DNA of 64,000 nucleotides from Gp6-AA40 sp963742105 (lineage in GTDB: Bacteria > Acidobacteriota > Vicinamibacteria > Vicinamibacterales > UBA2999): positions 744,001 to 808,000 of the forward strand of contig CAVUKN010000007.1 of the NCBI GenBank assembly GCA_963742105.1, written 5' to 3'. The notes beneath the pieces are model-generated. The model saw nothing but the letters and a program-made list of their open reading frames with translations. It did no database searches and was not told the origin of the DNA. Position 1 is the first letter of the stretch, and each line of letters starts with the position of its first letter. Positions 34,926-45,417 of this stretch are shown in pieces. The position numbers were made by a program, and so were the translations under genes.

Positions 34926-36851
34926 ATGCAGCGACGTCACGTTCGTCCATGTATGCCGCGGTCGGCCTCTCATGGGGCCTGGCTTGCCGCGATACTGCTC
35001 TCCCTGGCCAGTCTGCTCGCCGGTACGCCGAGTGAGGCAGCGCATTTCCGCTGTGCGTCTGCCGACGTGCCATGCCTGAAAACGGCGATCAGCCAGGCAA
35101 ACGCCAATGGCCAGGACAACACCATCCTGCTGGCCGAAGGCGTCTTCGCGCTGGATGGTGTCGACAACTACACCGATGGTGCGAACGGGCTGCCATCGGT
35201 GACGGGCGTGCTGACAATCAGGGGCGCCGGCGCCGATCTGACGACGATCACGCGTCTGACCCCCGTCGTCTCGCCAGGCCAACCGCCGCCGCCGCGATTT
35301 CGGCTGCTTCACGTCGCAGCGGGCGGCGCGCTCACCGTCGAAGGTCTGACGCTGACGAAGGGCGCGAAGCCCTCTCAACCGGACGGCGGGACGGGAGCGG
35401 GAATTCTGGCGCTCGGGTCGGTGACGATTCGTGACAGCGTCGTTTCGAACAATGGGTTCGATGCGAGCAATGGCGACATCGGCACCGTCACCTTCGGGGG
35501 CGGCGTTGCCGGCGGGACGGTGGTGATCACGCATAGCACCATCACCGGCAATTACGCGCACGCGGGTGGCGGTGGCATTTACATCGTCACGGGCGGAACC
35601 CTCACGATCACGGACAGCGTGATTTCGAAGAACAGCTGCTACTACGGCGGGGGAGGCATACGGTTCGACTCGTCCGGCGCGCTCACCATCAGCGACACGC
35701 TCGTGCTGGACAATACGACACCGCTGGCTCAATCACCGAGTGCCGGTGGTCTTGTGATCGGCGTAGGAGCGGGGAACACCACGACCATTACCCGCACCAC
35801 GATTGCGGGTAATTCGGGAGTCGAGGCCGGAGGGATCTATTACTTCTCTCCCGAAGGGCACCTCACGATTTCCCGCAGCGCCATCGTCGCCAACCAGGGA
35901 GCGTACCGGGGTGGCGGGATCGCGTTCACGTTTGGCACCTTGACCGTCACGGAGAGCACCATTGCCAACAACTCGACAGGATTGATTGGCTTTGGCGCGG
36001 CGGGCATAGCTGGTCTGTCGCCGGGCACCGGTACGGTCACGAACAGCTCCATCGTCGGCAACAACTTTTCCCGGATAAGTTCGTCCGCGGTTGGCGGTGT
36101 TGCTGGCGCGCTTCGTCTCCAGAACTCGATTGTGGCCGGAAATACGGTGGCCGGCGTCACCGGAAGCCGGTCGTCGGATTGCGGGGAGTCGATCGAGTCG
36201 CTCGGGAACAACTTGTTCGGCGATCCGACCGGCTGCGGAGCAGTGGTCAGTGATCGTCTCGGCGAGCCCGGCCTCGGCGCCCTGCTCGATCCAGGACGCG
36301 CCGGCGGCGCGCATTTTCCTCTGTTGCCCGGCAGTCAGGCGATCGACGCCGGTGACAACGCTGTCTGCGGAGCCACCGATCAGCAGGGGCTGGCCAGGCC
36401 GATCGATGGCAACGGCGATGGCGTGCGCACCTGCGACATCGGTGCCGTGGAGTTCTATCCTGTCGTCAACGACCTCGTGGTGCTCGACTCGCTGCGCTCG
36501 ACCTACGTCCCCCCTTCTGCCCGTGAGCGGTCGAATCCGTTGACGGCCGGCGGGACGTTCGAGATTGCCGCCGTGTTCACCACTGCGGGAGCGCAGCACA
36601 TCTGCCATGTGGGCTTCCAGGTGACGACATTGCGCGGCGAGGGCGGCGGCTCGCCGACCCTGCTGACTCGACGCGGCGCGCTGATTGGTGGCGAAGGGGT
36701 GATCGTTCCGGCGCGGATCGCGGACGGGAAAGCGAACCTGCGAGCCGATCGCCACGACCAGTACCGATTCACCATCGGTCTCACCCAGAAGGAACCGGTC
36801 ACGTTCCTGGTGAACGTCGTCGGGGAGGCGGGCGACGGATGCCGGCAGTAG
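34926..36851 (+). CDS. Secreted right-handed beta-helix protein (choice-of-anchor Q type)
   Basis: 641 residues. A signal peptide is at residues 15-38 (WLAAILLSLASLLAGTPSEA). Residues 100-420 contain about a dozen beta-helix coils in which TITDSVISKN-, TISRSAIVAN- and TVTESTIANN-like strands recur every 22-30 residues, rich in Gly, Asn and Thr. After the helix comes GSQAIDAGDNAVCGATDQQG then GDGVRTCDIGAVEF, the choice-of-anchor Q signature. A C-terminal beta domain follows. It is probably an exported surface or adhesion protein. No enzymatic motif is visible. Confidence 0.87.
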   Translation: MQRRHVRPCMPRSASHGAWLAAILLSLASLLAGTPSEAAHFRCASADVPCLKTAISQANANGQDNTILLAEGVFALDGVDNYTDGANGLPSVTGVLTIRGAGADLTTITRLTPVVSPGQPPPPRFRLLHVAAGGALTVEGLTLTKGAKPSQPDGGTGAGILALGSVTIRDSVVSNNGFDASNGDIGTVTFGGGVAGGTVVITHSTITGNYAHAGGGGIYIVTGGTLTITDSVISKNSCYYGGGGIRFDSSGALTISDTLVLDNTTPLAQSPSAGGLVIGVGAGNTTTITRTTIAGNSGVEAGGIYYFSPEGHLTISRSAIVANQGAYRGGGIAFTFGTLTVTESTIANNSTGLIGFGAAGIAGLSPGTGTVTNSSIVGNNFSRISSSAVGGVAGALRLQNSIVAGNTVAGVTGSRSSDCGESIESLGNNLFGDPTGCGAVVSDRLGEPGLGALLDPGRAGGAHFPLLPGSQAIDAGDNAVCGATDQQGLARPIDGNGDGVRTCDIGAVEFYPVVNDLVVLDSLRSTYVPPSARERSNPLTAGGTFEIAAVFTTAGAQHICHVGFQVTTLRGEGGGSPTLLTRRGALIGGEGVIVPARIADGKANLRADRHDQYRFTIGLTQKEPVTFLVNVVGEAGDGCRQ

Positions 36852-36923
36852 CTCCGCCGCGCCAGGGACGCGGGTCTTAGCCCGTCGTTATACGCGGCAG
36901 TAGAATCGGATCGGCAGAGAACC

Positions 36924-37772
36924 GTGACCGATCTCCGGGACGTCGTCCTCGATAAAGAGCCGGGCCCCAGGCCGCCAGTGCCGTCGGCGCCGCGCGGTAC
37001 GGCGTGGGCGTTCGCGGCGCTCGTTCTCGTCGCGGGTGCTGCGGCTCTCTACTGGTACGGCAGTAGGCAGAACTCATCCGCGGATGAACCAAAGCAGCCG
37101 GCAAGGGGAGACGTGCAGATCTCCGCTCCCCCGCGTACACCGCTCGGGGTCCAGACGACGCCGGTGGATCTGCCGCCGCTCGATCAGAGTGACGCGTTCG
37201 TGCGCGAGCTGGTGCGCGGTCTGTCGTCGCAGGCGTCGGTGACCGCGTGGCTGGCGACGACCGGCCTGATCCGCAACTTCGTGGTGGTGGTCGACAACAT
37301 CGCCATGGGAGTGACGCCGGCGCGCCACCTGCGCGCGCTTGCGCCGCGCGGCCCGTTTCGCGTCATCGAAAGTAGCAGCCACATCATCATCGATCCGGCC
37401 GCATATGGTCGCTATGACGCACTCGCCGCGGCGGCCAGCGGCATCGATCCCGATGGCGCCGCCCGCGTGTACTCGACGCTGAAACCGCGCATCGAAGAGG
37501 CCTACCGCGATCTCGGCGGCGATGTCTCCTTCGACGCGAGGCTCGAAGGGGCGATCGTGTCGCTGCTGCGCGTGCCGATCGTCGACAGCCCCGCCCTGGC
37601 CCCGCGCGGAGCGAACTATCTTTTCGCCGACCCGCGCCTGGAGACGTTAAGCGGCGCGCAGAAACAGCTTCTCAGGATGGGTCCCGAACACGTCCGCGTC
37701 GTGCAATTGACCTTGCGACGAATCGCCGTGGCACTCGGGATTCCGCCGGAGCGTCTGCCGGCTGCCCGGTGA
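36924..37772 (+). CDS. DUF3014 domain protein, membrane-anchored
   Basis: 282 residues from a GTG at 36924. A single membrane segment (WAFAALVLVAGAAALYWYG, residues 28-46) is followed by a Pro-rich linker. The DUF3014 body then reads PPLDQSDAFVRELVRGLSSQ, LIRNFVVVVDNIAMGVTPAR, VYSTLKPRIEEAYRDLGG and KQLLRMGPEHVRVVQLTLRR. The body would be periplasmic. The function of the family is not known. Confidence 0.85.
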   Translation: MTDLRDVVLDKEPGPRPPVPSAPRGTAWAFAALVLVAGAAALYWYGSRQNSSADEPKQPARGDVQISAPPRTPLGVQTTPVDLPPLDQSDAFVRELVRGLSSQASVTAWLATTGLIRNFVVVVDNIAMGVTPARHLRALAPRGPFRVIESSSHIIIDPAAYGRYDALAAAASGIDPDGAARVYSTLKPRIEEAYRDLGGDVSFDARLEGAIVSLLRVPIVDSPALAPRGANYLFADPRLETLSGAQKQLLRMGPEHVRVVQLTLRRIAVALGIPPERLPAAR

Positions 37773-37836
37773 TCATCGAGGTCATCGACGTCGTGGTGTT
37801 CCGACATCGTGGAAGCCTGCCGCCCGCAGGCCATGG

Positions 37837-38868
37837 TCAGCCGCGAACCATCCCTTCCACGAGTTGATACGCCATCTGCCGCTGCTGCTCGCGCATCCGC
37901 TCAGGTGTCATCTGCGGCTGCGTTGGTGAAGACGCACGGTCCTTCTCAACCTGCGCTGCCGCCCGCGCCATCGCCTCGGCCAGCACCTGAGCGCCGACCT
38001 GGGTGCCGTCGGCTCTTGTGAGATAGCGGGCGATGGAGTCGGGTCCGCCGATGGCCATGGCTTCGCGTACGTCCATGCCGAATTCGCCGAGCAGTTCGCC
38101 CTCAGTGCCAAGCGGGATACCGAAGACCCAGGGTTCATCCCTCGTCAGATCGAGGAATCGCTGCACGAATGGTCTGGCCGAGGGCGGGATGTTGTTCACG
38201 TCGATCTTCGCGATCATGTCGACCATCGCCCGTGGCACGAAGTCGAGGACGATGCCGCTGCCGGGAGGATGCTGGCCGACGAACTCCAGGGTACGGCGGA
38301 CGCCCTCCTCCGGCACGTACATGGTGACCCCTTCCATGATGAAGAACGTGCGCTGCGACCGGTCGTAGCCGTTCCGCTTCAGAACTTCGGCAAGGTCCTC
38401 GTGCTGAAAGTCGATCGGTACGTAGGTCAGGTTGGGCGGCACCGCGCCAAGTGCCGCGAGCACTCGCTCGCGCTTCAGGGCCTGAGTCGCGGCACGGTCG
38501 ACTTCGAACACCCGGAGGTCCTTCAACAGTTCGCGACAGCGATAGGCGTGGGTGTCGAACCCGGCGCCGAGCACCACCAACTGGCGAGCGCCTGCGGCCA
38601 CTGCCCGTTCGAGTGCCGCATCGATGAAGCGCGTACGGATCATCATCATCCGCACGGTGTTCACCACCTCGGGGTTCGACATCGCTTCGTCGTATGGCTT
38701 GCCCAGCGCTCGTACTGTCGGGTGATCGACCTCGAAGAGGCTCGCATCGCCGAGCAGACGCTCGGCGAGATCGTCCGGGTTGCGGACCATCGGGTCGGGC
38801 TCGCGCGCGCCGATGGCGCGTCCAGCCGCTACGTAGATGCATGTTCTGGAAACGCCCGGGATTGTCAT
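37837..38868 (-). CDS. Class I SAM-dependent methyltransferase (Ppm1/LCMT-like)
   Basis: 343 residues. The N-terminal block SRTCIYVAAGRAIGAREPDP followed by RNPDDLAERLLGD is typical of the TIGR00027-type methyltransferases. The SAM site is LVVLGAGFDTHAYR, and FEVDRAATQALKRERV carries the acidic residue. FFIMEGVTMYVPEEGVRRTL follows. It methylates an unknown substrate, perhaps a carboxylate. The last 45 residues are Gln/Met/Arg-rich. It is on the same strand as the VWFA gene 67 bp upstream. Confidence 0.88.
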   Translation of the reverse strand: MTIPGVSRTCIYVAAGRAIGAREPDPMVRNPDDLAERLLGDASLFEVDHPTVRALGKPYDEAMSNPEVVNTVRMMMIRTRFIDAALERAVAAGARQLVVLGAGFDTHAYRCRELLKDLRVFEVDRAATQALKRERVLAALGAVPPNLTYVPIDFQHEDLAEVLKRNGYDRSQRTFFIMEGVTMYVPEEGVRRTLEFVGQHPPGSGIVLDFVPRAMVDMIAKIDVNNIPPSARPFVQRFLDLTRDEPWVFGIPLGTEGELLGEFGMDVREAMAIGGPDSIARYLTRADGTQVGAQVLAEAMARAAAQVEKDRASSPTQPQMTPERMREQQRQMAYQLVEGMVRG

Positions 38869-38935
38869 GTCATGCGCACCTTGCGGCGGTCGCGGTCAGC
38901 GGCGTTGGTGATTTGTCGATGCGGTCAACAACAGA

Positions 38936-39919
38936 TCATGGCTTCCGCTCGCTCGGCGCGAGATAGCTCTTGCGCGCACGCGGCTTGAGCCCCTTGGTGG
39001 CGACTTGCACCTCGATCTTGTGGACCTTGCCGTCTCGTTTCGGTGGGGCGAAGCCGATGAGATACTGGCTGTGGAGTTCATCAGCCACGTCAGCGAATGC
39101 CGCGGCGAGGTCCTCCCCAAACCGGATCTCGATGTAACCGCCGCCCGTTTCTTCGGCCACACGCGCAAGGCCCGGATCGGGGAAGTCCGCCATCAACGCC
39201 GCCTGCAGACCGCCCGGACCGATCCCCGGCACCTGCGGTCGCGCCCCGCGGCTGCGCATGCCGACGCCATAGAGCATCACTCCCTGCCGTCGCGCGCGGT
39301 CGATCACTTGACTCTGACTGGCGACGGGTTGACGAAAACTGGCGGGACCCACCGGGCCGCTGTCCTTGCCATCGCTGAGGACGAGGATGACTGGGCGCTC
39401 GTCCGCGCCGCCTTCCGACGCGCTTTCCTGGAACGCGTCGAGCGCCTGGTCGATGGCCCGCCACAGCGGTGTGGGCGCGTCCGGGTCGATAGCACGAGGG
39501 AGGGCTCGTTCGATCTCGCGCGCATCGCGGGTGAACGTCGGGCTGATCTCCACGTCGTTTCCGAAGGTGCCCAGCCGCACGCCGTCGTCATCGCGCAGGT
39601 GCCGGAGAAGTTCCGAGGTGCCCTCGCGCAAGATCGGCAGGTTGCCCTGCATGCTTCCTGACACGTCGAGCAGGACGATCAGGCGGATTGGCTGCGGACG
39701 GTTGTCGAAAGTCGTGATCGGCTGCGGCGATCCTTCGTCGCGAATGGCGAAGTCCTTCTGTTCGAGCGTCGTGACGATACGACCATCCTTATCGGTGACA
39801 GTAGTGAACACCCGAACGTTGTCGGCGGTGCCGCGAAACGTCGGCTGCTGTGCGGCGATGACCGCTGCGGCGACGCCGAGAAGAGACAGCAGGAGAGCGA
39901 ATAGGAAACGCCGATTCAT
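38936..39919 (-). CDS. Secreted VWFA-related protein of the acidobacterial type
   Basis: 327 residues with a signal peptide (FLFALLLSLLGVAAAVIAA). An N-terminal beta region (VFTTVTDKDGRIVTTLEQKD) leads into a von Willebrand factor A domain with an intact metal site: DVSGSM, a distal Thr/Ser and LSDGKDSG. The C-terminus has the QYLIGFAPPKRDGKVHKIEV block. This layout matches the VWFA-related Acidobacterial domain family (TIGR03436), which is highly expanded in Acidobacteria. It is the best taxonomic marker here. The partner is unknown. Confidence 0.92.
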   Translation of the reverse strand: MNRRFLFALLLSLLGVAAAVIAAQQPTFRGTADNVRVFTTVTDKDGRIVTTLEQKDFAIRDEGSPQPITTFDNRPQPIRLIVLLDVSGSMQGNLPILREGTSELLRHLRDDDGVRLGTFGNDVEISPTFTRDAREIERALPRAIDPDAPTPLWRAIDQALDAFQESASEGGADERPVILVLSDGKDSGPVGPASFRQPVASQSQVIDRARRQGVMLYGVGMRSRGARPQVPGIGPGGLQAALMADFPDPGLARVAEETGGGYIEIRFGEDLAAAFADVADELHSQYLIGFAPPKRDGKVHKIEVQVATKGLKPRARKSYLAPSERKP

Positions 39920-40051
39920 GGGCAGGAACTCCGTCGGCAGGCCGGCCTTCCAGTCATATCACACCGAGAGCCCCGGAAACCGTCGCAATCCGGGCCTCAG
40001 GCCTGCCAGCGCAGAGACACAGAAGCACCGTGTTCTCACGGCGGGCCTACA

Positions 40052-41377
40052 ATGCTCCCCATGCGATGTCAGCGCGCGGCCGTGCTCGCGTTCGTCGCGC
40101 TGTTCATGCGCGTGGCGCCGGTCGCCGCGCAGGACACCACGCACCCGCTCGCCGTCGTGGCGGAATTCGACGGCATCATCCATCCGATTTCGGCGGAGTA
40201 TGTCACAGGCGTGATCGACCAGGCCGACACGTCAGCGGCCACCGTCATCATCATCGTGCTGCGCACCCCAGGCGGATTGCTCGATTCGACGAATGCGATC
40301 GTCTCCAGACTGATCACGTCGCGCGCGCCGGTGGTGGTGTTTGTCGGTCCAGCCGGGGCCCGCGCTGCATCAGCGGGGTTCCTCATCACGCTGGCCGCCG
40401 ATATCGCGGTAATGGCAGCGGGGACGCACATCGGCGCCGCCCATCCAGTCGCGGGGAACGGCGCGCCGATGGACCAGACAATGGCCGCCAAAGTCGCATC
40501 GGACAGCGCCGCGTATGCGCGGGCGCTGGCTGAGGCGCGCGGCCGCAACACCATGCTCGCGGCCGCGGCGGTCACCGAGAGCCGGGCCTTCACCGATCGC
40601 GAGGCGCTCGAGGCGATGCCGCCGCTGATTGATTTCATCGCGTCGGACATCAACGATGTCCTCCGCCAGCTCGATGGCCGGAGCGTGCGCCGATTCGACG
40701 GCCGCACGCAAGTGCTGAAGACCCGGGGCGCGGTCGTCCGCCGCATCGACATGACGCGCCGGCAGCAGTTCCTCAGCGCGATCGCGCACCCGGAGATCGC
40801 CTATTGGCTGCTCACGCTCGGGATGCTCGGCCTGACGGTGGAGCTCTGGAATCCGGGTGCCGTGTTGCCGGGCGTGGCGGGCGGCGTGTGCCTGTTGCTG
40901 GCGATCTTCGCGCTGCAGATCCTGCCGGTGAGCACGACGGGACTGCTGCTCGTCCTGTTCGGCCTCGCGCTGCTGGTGCTCGAACTGAAGATGCCGAGTT
41001 TCGGCGTGCTCGGCGTCGGCGGCACGATCAGTCTCGTCCTCGGTTCGGTCATGATGGCGCGTGCGGTTCCGGACCTGCAGGTCAGCCTCGGAGCGATCGT
41101 ACCGCCGGCACTCGCGCTTGCGGCGATCATGCTCGTATTGGGACGGTTGGCCCTGCAGGCACGGCGTCGACCAGCGGTCACCGGTGCGGAAGGAATGATC
41201 GGAGCCGAGGGGCGCGCACGCACACCGGTGACGGCAGACACGCCCGGGCAGATCGACGTGCACGGAGAGATCTGGCGGGCGGTGAGCCGCGCCCCGGTCG
41301 CTCCAGGCCGGCCGGTGCGTGTTATCGAAATGAACGGGCTGACGCTGGTGGTGGAGCCGGCCGACCGGGCGAACTGA
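40052..41377 (+). CDS. NfeD-family membrane serine protease (long form)
   Basis: 441 residues. A signal peptide is followed by a ClpP-like domain: VVAEFDGIIHPISAEYVTG, LRTPGGLLDST and GPAGARAASAGFLI with the nucleophile Ser, then GTHIGAAHPV. Four to five membrane helices and a C-terminal OB-fold NfeD domain complete it (GEIWRAVSRAPVAPGRPVRV). It cleaves membrane proteins such as stomatins. It stands 23 bp before a slipin gene, the standard NfeD-stomatin pair. The upstream ATG at 40052 and one at 40061 are both possible. Confidence 0.92.
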   Translation: MLPMRCQRAAVLAFVALFMRVAPVAAQDTTHPLAVVAEFDGIIHPISAEYVTGVIDQADTSAATVIIIVLRTPGGLLDSTNAIVSRLITSRAPVVVFVGPAGARAASAGFLITLAADIAVMAAGTHIGAAHPVAGNGAPMDQTMAAKVASDSAAYARALAEARGRNTMLAAAAVTESRAFTDREALEAMPPLIDFIASDINDVLRQLDGRSVRRFDGRTQVLKTRGAVVRRIDMTRRQQFLSAIAHPEIAYWLLTLGMLGLTVELWNPGAVLPGVAGGVCLLLAIFALQILPVSTTGLLLVLFGLALLVLELKMPSFGVLGVGGTISLVLGSVMMARAVPDLQVSLGAIVPPALALAAIMLVLGRLALQARRRPAVTGAEGMIGAEGRARTPVTADTPGQIDVHGEIWRAVSRAPVAPGRPVRVIEMNGLTLVVEPADRAN

Positions 41378-41400
41378 TTCGTAACGCGAGGAGCGTGTTC

Positions 41401-42168
41401 ATGCAAGGCTTGGCGATATCTCCGGTTCTGATCGCGGCGGTGGTGGTCGTGCTGTACCTCGTGAGCTCGATCCAGATCCTCCGCGAGTACGAGCGCGGCG
41501 TGATCTTCCGCCTCGGCAAGCTCCTGCCGGAGCCGAAAGGGCCCGGCGTCATCTTCGTCTTCCGCCCCATCGACCACATCGTCCGCGTCAGTCTTCGGAC
41601 CGTGGTGCACGACGTGCCGCCGCAGGACATCATCAGCCGCGACAACGTGTCGGTGAAGGTCAACGCGGTGGTCTACTATCGCGTTGTCGATCCACGCCGT
41701 GCCGTGGTGGAAGTCGAAAACTACCAATATGCGACGTCACAGCTCGCGCAGACGACCCTGCGCAGTGTGCTGGGGCAAGCGGAGCTGGACGATCTGCTGT
41801 CCGAACGCGATCGCCTCAATCAGCAGTTGCAGCAGATTCTCGACAACCAGACCGACCCGTGGGGGATCAAGGTGTCGGCGGTGGAGGTGAAGCACGTCGA
41901 TTTGCCGCAGGACATGCAGCGGGCGATGGCACGGCAAGCGGAGGCGGAGCGTGAAAAGAGGGCCAAGATCATCCACGCCGAAGGCGAGCTGATTGCGTCG
42001 GAGAAGCTGGCGCAGGCAGCGGAGATCCTCGATCGGCAGCCCTCGGCGATTACGCTGCGCTACCTGCAGACGCTGACCGACATCGCCGCGGAACAGAACT
42101 CGACGATCGTGTTTCCGCTGCCGATCGAACTGATGCGGATGCTCGGCGTCGGCACCGCGCGGCCGTAA
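41401..42168 (+). CDS. Slipin (SPFH/band 7 membrane protein)
   Basis: 255 residues: an N-terminal membrane segment (ISPVLIAAVVVVLYLVSSI) and a band 7 domain with REYERGVIFRLGKLLPEPKG, IDHIVRVSLRTVVHDVPPQD and YATSQLAQTTLRSVLGQAEL. A C-terminal helix follows (AMARQAEAEREKRAKIIHAEG). Slipins organise membrane microdomains and are substrates or partners of the NfeD protease encoded just upstream. Confidence 0.94.
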   Translation: MQGLAISPVLIAAVVVVLYLVSSIQILREYERGVIFRLGKLLPEPKGPGVIFVFRPIDHIVRVSLRTVVHDVPPQDIISRDNVSVKVNAVVYYRVVDPRRAVVEVENYQYATSQLAQTTLRSVLGQAELDDLLSERDRLNQQLQQILDNQTDPWGIKVSAVEVKHVDLPQDMQRAMARQAEAEREKRAKIIHAEGELIASEKLAQAAEILDRQPSAITLRYLQTLTDIAAEQNSTIVFPLPIELMRMLGVGTARP

Positions 42169-42230
42169 TCAGGGGCCGCAATCCGTAACGGCGAGGCACG
42201 ACACAGCTCAACCCGCGCATCACACGGCTC

Positions 42231-42737
42231 TCATTCCAGTCCGCCGCGGACCGATGTGATGCGATGCGTGTTGAAGCCGAGCCAGTGCATCCGCCCGGCA
42301 AACCGCGCATGTTCGACTTTCAGGCAGCGGTCCATGATGACGGTGAGGCCACCGGCTTCAGCGATCCGAGCACCTTCCGCGTTGATGACGCCGAATTGAC
42401 ACCAGAGCGCGCCGGCCCGGATCGCAACCGCGTCCCTGGCGATCGCCGGCAATGCGTCGGGCGCGCGGAAGACGTTGACGATATCGATCGGCACGGGCAC
42501 GTCGGCAAGGCTCGCGAAACTCTTCTCCCCGAGGATTTCCGTCTCGCGAGGGTTGACCGGGATGACGCGATAGCCATGACGCTTGAGGTAATAGCCGACG
42601 AAGTGACTGGCCCGCAGCTCGTTCGGCGACAGTCCGACCATCGCGATATTCCGGGCGCCGAACATCACGCGCTGAATCGTCAGGGCGTCCTGGTAGCGGG
42701 CGAGATCGAACTGCGGCGAATCGATCTGGCCGGTCAT
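42231..42737 (-). CDS. CoA-binding domain protein (YccU type)
   Basis: 168 residues with a single Rossmann CoA-binding fold: IAMVGLSPNELRASHFVGYY, GYRVIPVNPRETEILGEKSF and VNVFRAPDALPAIARDAVAI. DRCLKVEHARF ends it. Its ATG overlaps the metY stop by 4 nt (ATGA), so it is translated with the methionine genes. The biochemical role is unknown; the linkage suggests CoA- or acyl-related control of homocysteine synthesis. Confidence 0.9.
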   Translation of the reverse strand: MTGQIDSPQFDLARYQDALTIQRVMFGARNIAMVGLSPNELRASHFVGYYLKRHGYRVIPVNPRETEILGEKSFASLADVPVPIDIVNVFRAPDALPAIARDAVAIRAGALWCQFGVINAEGARIAEAGGLTVIMDRCLKVEHARFAGRMHWLGFNTHRITSVRGGLE

Positions 42738-44070
42738 ACGCCGGTCACCCCGCTCGTCGCGCCCGCGGCGACTCGAGCGAATCCTTGTTCGAGATCCCAG
42801 ATCAGGTCATCGATCGATTCTGTGCCGACCGACAGACGAATCGTCCCGGGCCCCACCCCTGCTCTGTGCAACTCGTCGTCGCTCAACTGGCGGTGCGTGG
42901 TGCTGGCGGGATGAATGATCAGGCTTTTTGAATCCCCGACGTTGGCCAGGTGCGACCACAGCGTCACACCGCGGATGAAGTCCTGACCCGCTTCCCGGCC
43001 GCCGCGGCACTCGAATGAAAACACCGCGCCCGGGCCAGCTGGGCAGGTATTTGTCGACCAGCGGACGGTATCGGCTCGTCGGCAGCCCGGGGTACGTGAC
43101 GTGTGACACGAGCGGGTGTGACGCAAGGTAGCGTGCCACCGCCTTGCTGTTCTCGACATGGCGCGCCATGCGCAACGATAGCGTCTCGAGCCCCTGCAGG
43201 AACAGGAAGGCGTTGAACGGGCTCATCGCCGCTCCGAGATCGCGGAGCGTTTCGGCCCGCAGCTTCATCAGGTAGCCGTAGGTGCCGAAGGTCTCATGAA
43301 ATTGCAGTCCATGGTAGGCGGGCGAAGGCTCGGCGACGATCGGGAATCTCCCGTTCGACCAGTTGAAGGTGCCCGACTCGACGACCACGCCGCCGATGCT
43401 CGTGCCGTGGCCGCCGATGAACTTGGTCGCCGAGTGCACGACGATGTCAGCACCCCATTCGATCGGGCGGCACAGGTAGGGCGTCGCAAACGTGTTGTCG
43501 ACGATCAGCGGCACGTGATGCGTGTGCGCGATGGACGCGACTGTTTCGATGTCCAGGACGTTGCCGGCAGGGTTGCCGATTGTCTCGGCGTAGAACGCCT
43601 TGGTGTTCTCCCGGATGGCGTTCTTCCACGCATCCGGGTCATCCGGATCGACCCAGGTCAGGCCGACGTTCATCTTCCGGAACAAGTGCTTGAATTGGTT
43701 GACCGTGCCACCATAGAGCGCCGTCGATGAGACGACGTGATCTCCCGGCTGGAGCATGGTGAAAAGCGCTCCAGCCTGCGCTGCGATCCCGCTCGCGAAG
43801 GCGACGCGCGCCGCAGCCGCCTTCCAGGCTGGCTATACGCTCCTCGAACACCGCGACAGTCGGGTTCATGATCCGGGAGTAGGTGTTCCCGTACTCCTGC
43901 AGGTTGAAATACGCGGCCGCCGATTCAGGATCCTCGAACACGTAGCTGGTGGTCTGGTAGATCGGCACGGCGCGCGCGCCGGTGTTCGGATCCGGGCGCT
44001 GTCCGGCATGCACCTGGCGCGTCTCGAAGCCGAATGCACGCGACGCTTCGGTGCGGCGGGATGGTTCCAT
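42734..44070 (-). CDS. metY: O-acetylhomoserine sulfhydrylase, PLP enzyme (two frame corrections)
   Basis: The N-terminus is FGFETRQVHAGQRPDPNTGA with YQTTSYVFEDPESAAAYFNL. After one single-base correction near 43820 the protein continues AFASGIAAQ... then MLQPGDHVVSSTALYGGTVN. The PLP lysine is in SATKFIGGHGTSIGG. A second correction near 43040 joins KYLPS to GPGAVFSFECRGGREAGQDF and HPASTTHRQLSDDEL. The length is about 445 residues, normal for MetY. It makes homocysteine from O-acetylhomoserine and sulfide. metX is 33 bp upstream. Confidence 0.93.
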
Positions 44071-44103
44071 GGCTCTGTTCTCTCCCGAGATGGTTGCGCG
44101 GCG

Positions 44104-45313
44104 CTAGGTTGGCTGGCGCGCGAGAAACTGCTGGATCATCGGCGTCTGTCGCGCCTCCTCCAGCAGGAAGCAGTCGTGGCCGTAGGGAGCGTCGATGACG
44201 TGGTATTCGACCTCCTTGCCGAGGGCGCCGAGCGCGTCGGCCAGGGTTTGCGAGCCGGCAGGCGGATACAGCCAGTCCGAGCTGAAGGCGATGAGCAGGG
44301 TTCGGGCCGACACGCCGCGTAGTGCCTCTCGCAGCGAACCGCGCCCGTACTGCCGGGCGAGATCGAAGTAGGTGAGGGCGCGCGAAGTGTAGAGATACGT
44401 GTTCGCGTCGAAGCGCCTGACGAACGAGTCTGCCTGATGACGCAGGTAACTCTCGATCTCGAACTCCGGCTCGGTCAGGGTGTAGCGGATGCCCTCACCG
44501 CCTTGCAGACGACGGCCGAATTTGTCGCCGACGGATTGCGCCGACAGGTACGTCATGTGGCCGACCATCCGGGCGATGCCCATGCCGGCATCGGGTTTCC
44601 GTCCGGTGCCGTAGTAGTGGCCGCCCTGCCAGGCTGGGTCTCTCATGATGGCGCTGCGCGCGATGGCGTTCCAGGCGACACCCTGCGGCTGGAGCGCGTG
44701 CGTGCTGGCGATGGCCACGATGGCGTCCACCTGGCCGGGATAGAGGATGGCCCACTCGAACCCCTGCATCCCGCCGAGCGAGCCGCCGGCGACGGCCGCG
44801 AGCCGCTCGATCCCGAGCTCGTCGAGGAACGCGCGCTGGGTCCGCACCATGTCGGCGACGGTGATGACCGGGAAGTCCGATCCGTACGGCCTCCCGGTCG
44901 TCGGATTCAGTGACGATGGTCCGGTTGTGCCGCGACAGCCACCGAGGAGGTTCGTCGAGACCACGAAGAAGCGGTCGGTGTCGAACGCTTTGCCTGGACC
45001 GATCATGCCGTCCCACCAGCCGAGGCCCTTGCGGCCCGCCCGGTCGCGCTCGGCGGCACCGAATCCATCACGCGTGCTTTCCTCGGGCGGGGTGCGGGCG
45101 ATGCCGGCGGCATGCGCGTCGCCGCTCAACGCGTGGCACACGAGGATGACGTTGTCGCGCTCAGGCGCGAGCGTGCCGTAGGTTTCGTAGGCAATCCGTA
45201 TCGGGTGCAGGGCCAGGCCGCAGTCGAGCTGCACCGGGGCCGGCAACGACGAGGAACTGCGTGTCAACCGTGCCGACCGAACCTTCAGCCATCTTCGGCG
45301 CTGGCGTCGCCAT
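44104..45313 (-). CDS. metX: Homoserine O-acetyltransferase (one frame correction)
   Basis: Alpha/beta-hydrolase-fold enzyme. The true N-terminus MATPAPKMAEGSVGTVDTQF starts at 45313. A C4 run near 45235 must lose one C to join LVVAGPVQLDCGLALHPIRI. The active site has GGSLGGMQGFEWA (nucleophile Ser), SSDWLYPP (Asp) and YGHDCFLLE (His). NLLGGCRGTTGPSS is the typical substrate-binding block. It acetylates homoserine for metY. No SAM riboswitch is visible in the 104-bp gap to the divergent osmC gene. Without the correction, translation would start at an internal ATG at 45267. Confidence 0.93.
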
Positions 45314-45417
45314 GAGCGAAATCATAGCGCCGCTCGCATCGCCGTCGTCCATACGGCACTCGCGGCGTTGTATCATTCGAGACTTTCCCCGAGTTCTTCA
45401 CCAACGGAGAGGTTGCG

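Noticed and set aside
45314..45417. SAM riboswitch upstream of metX
   Set aside because: The 104-bp divergent gap is too short and shows none of the conserved SAM riboswitch stems.
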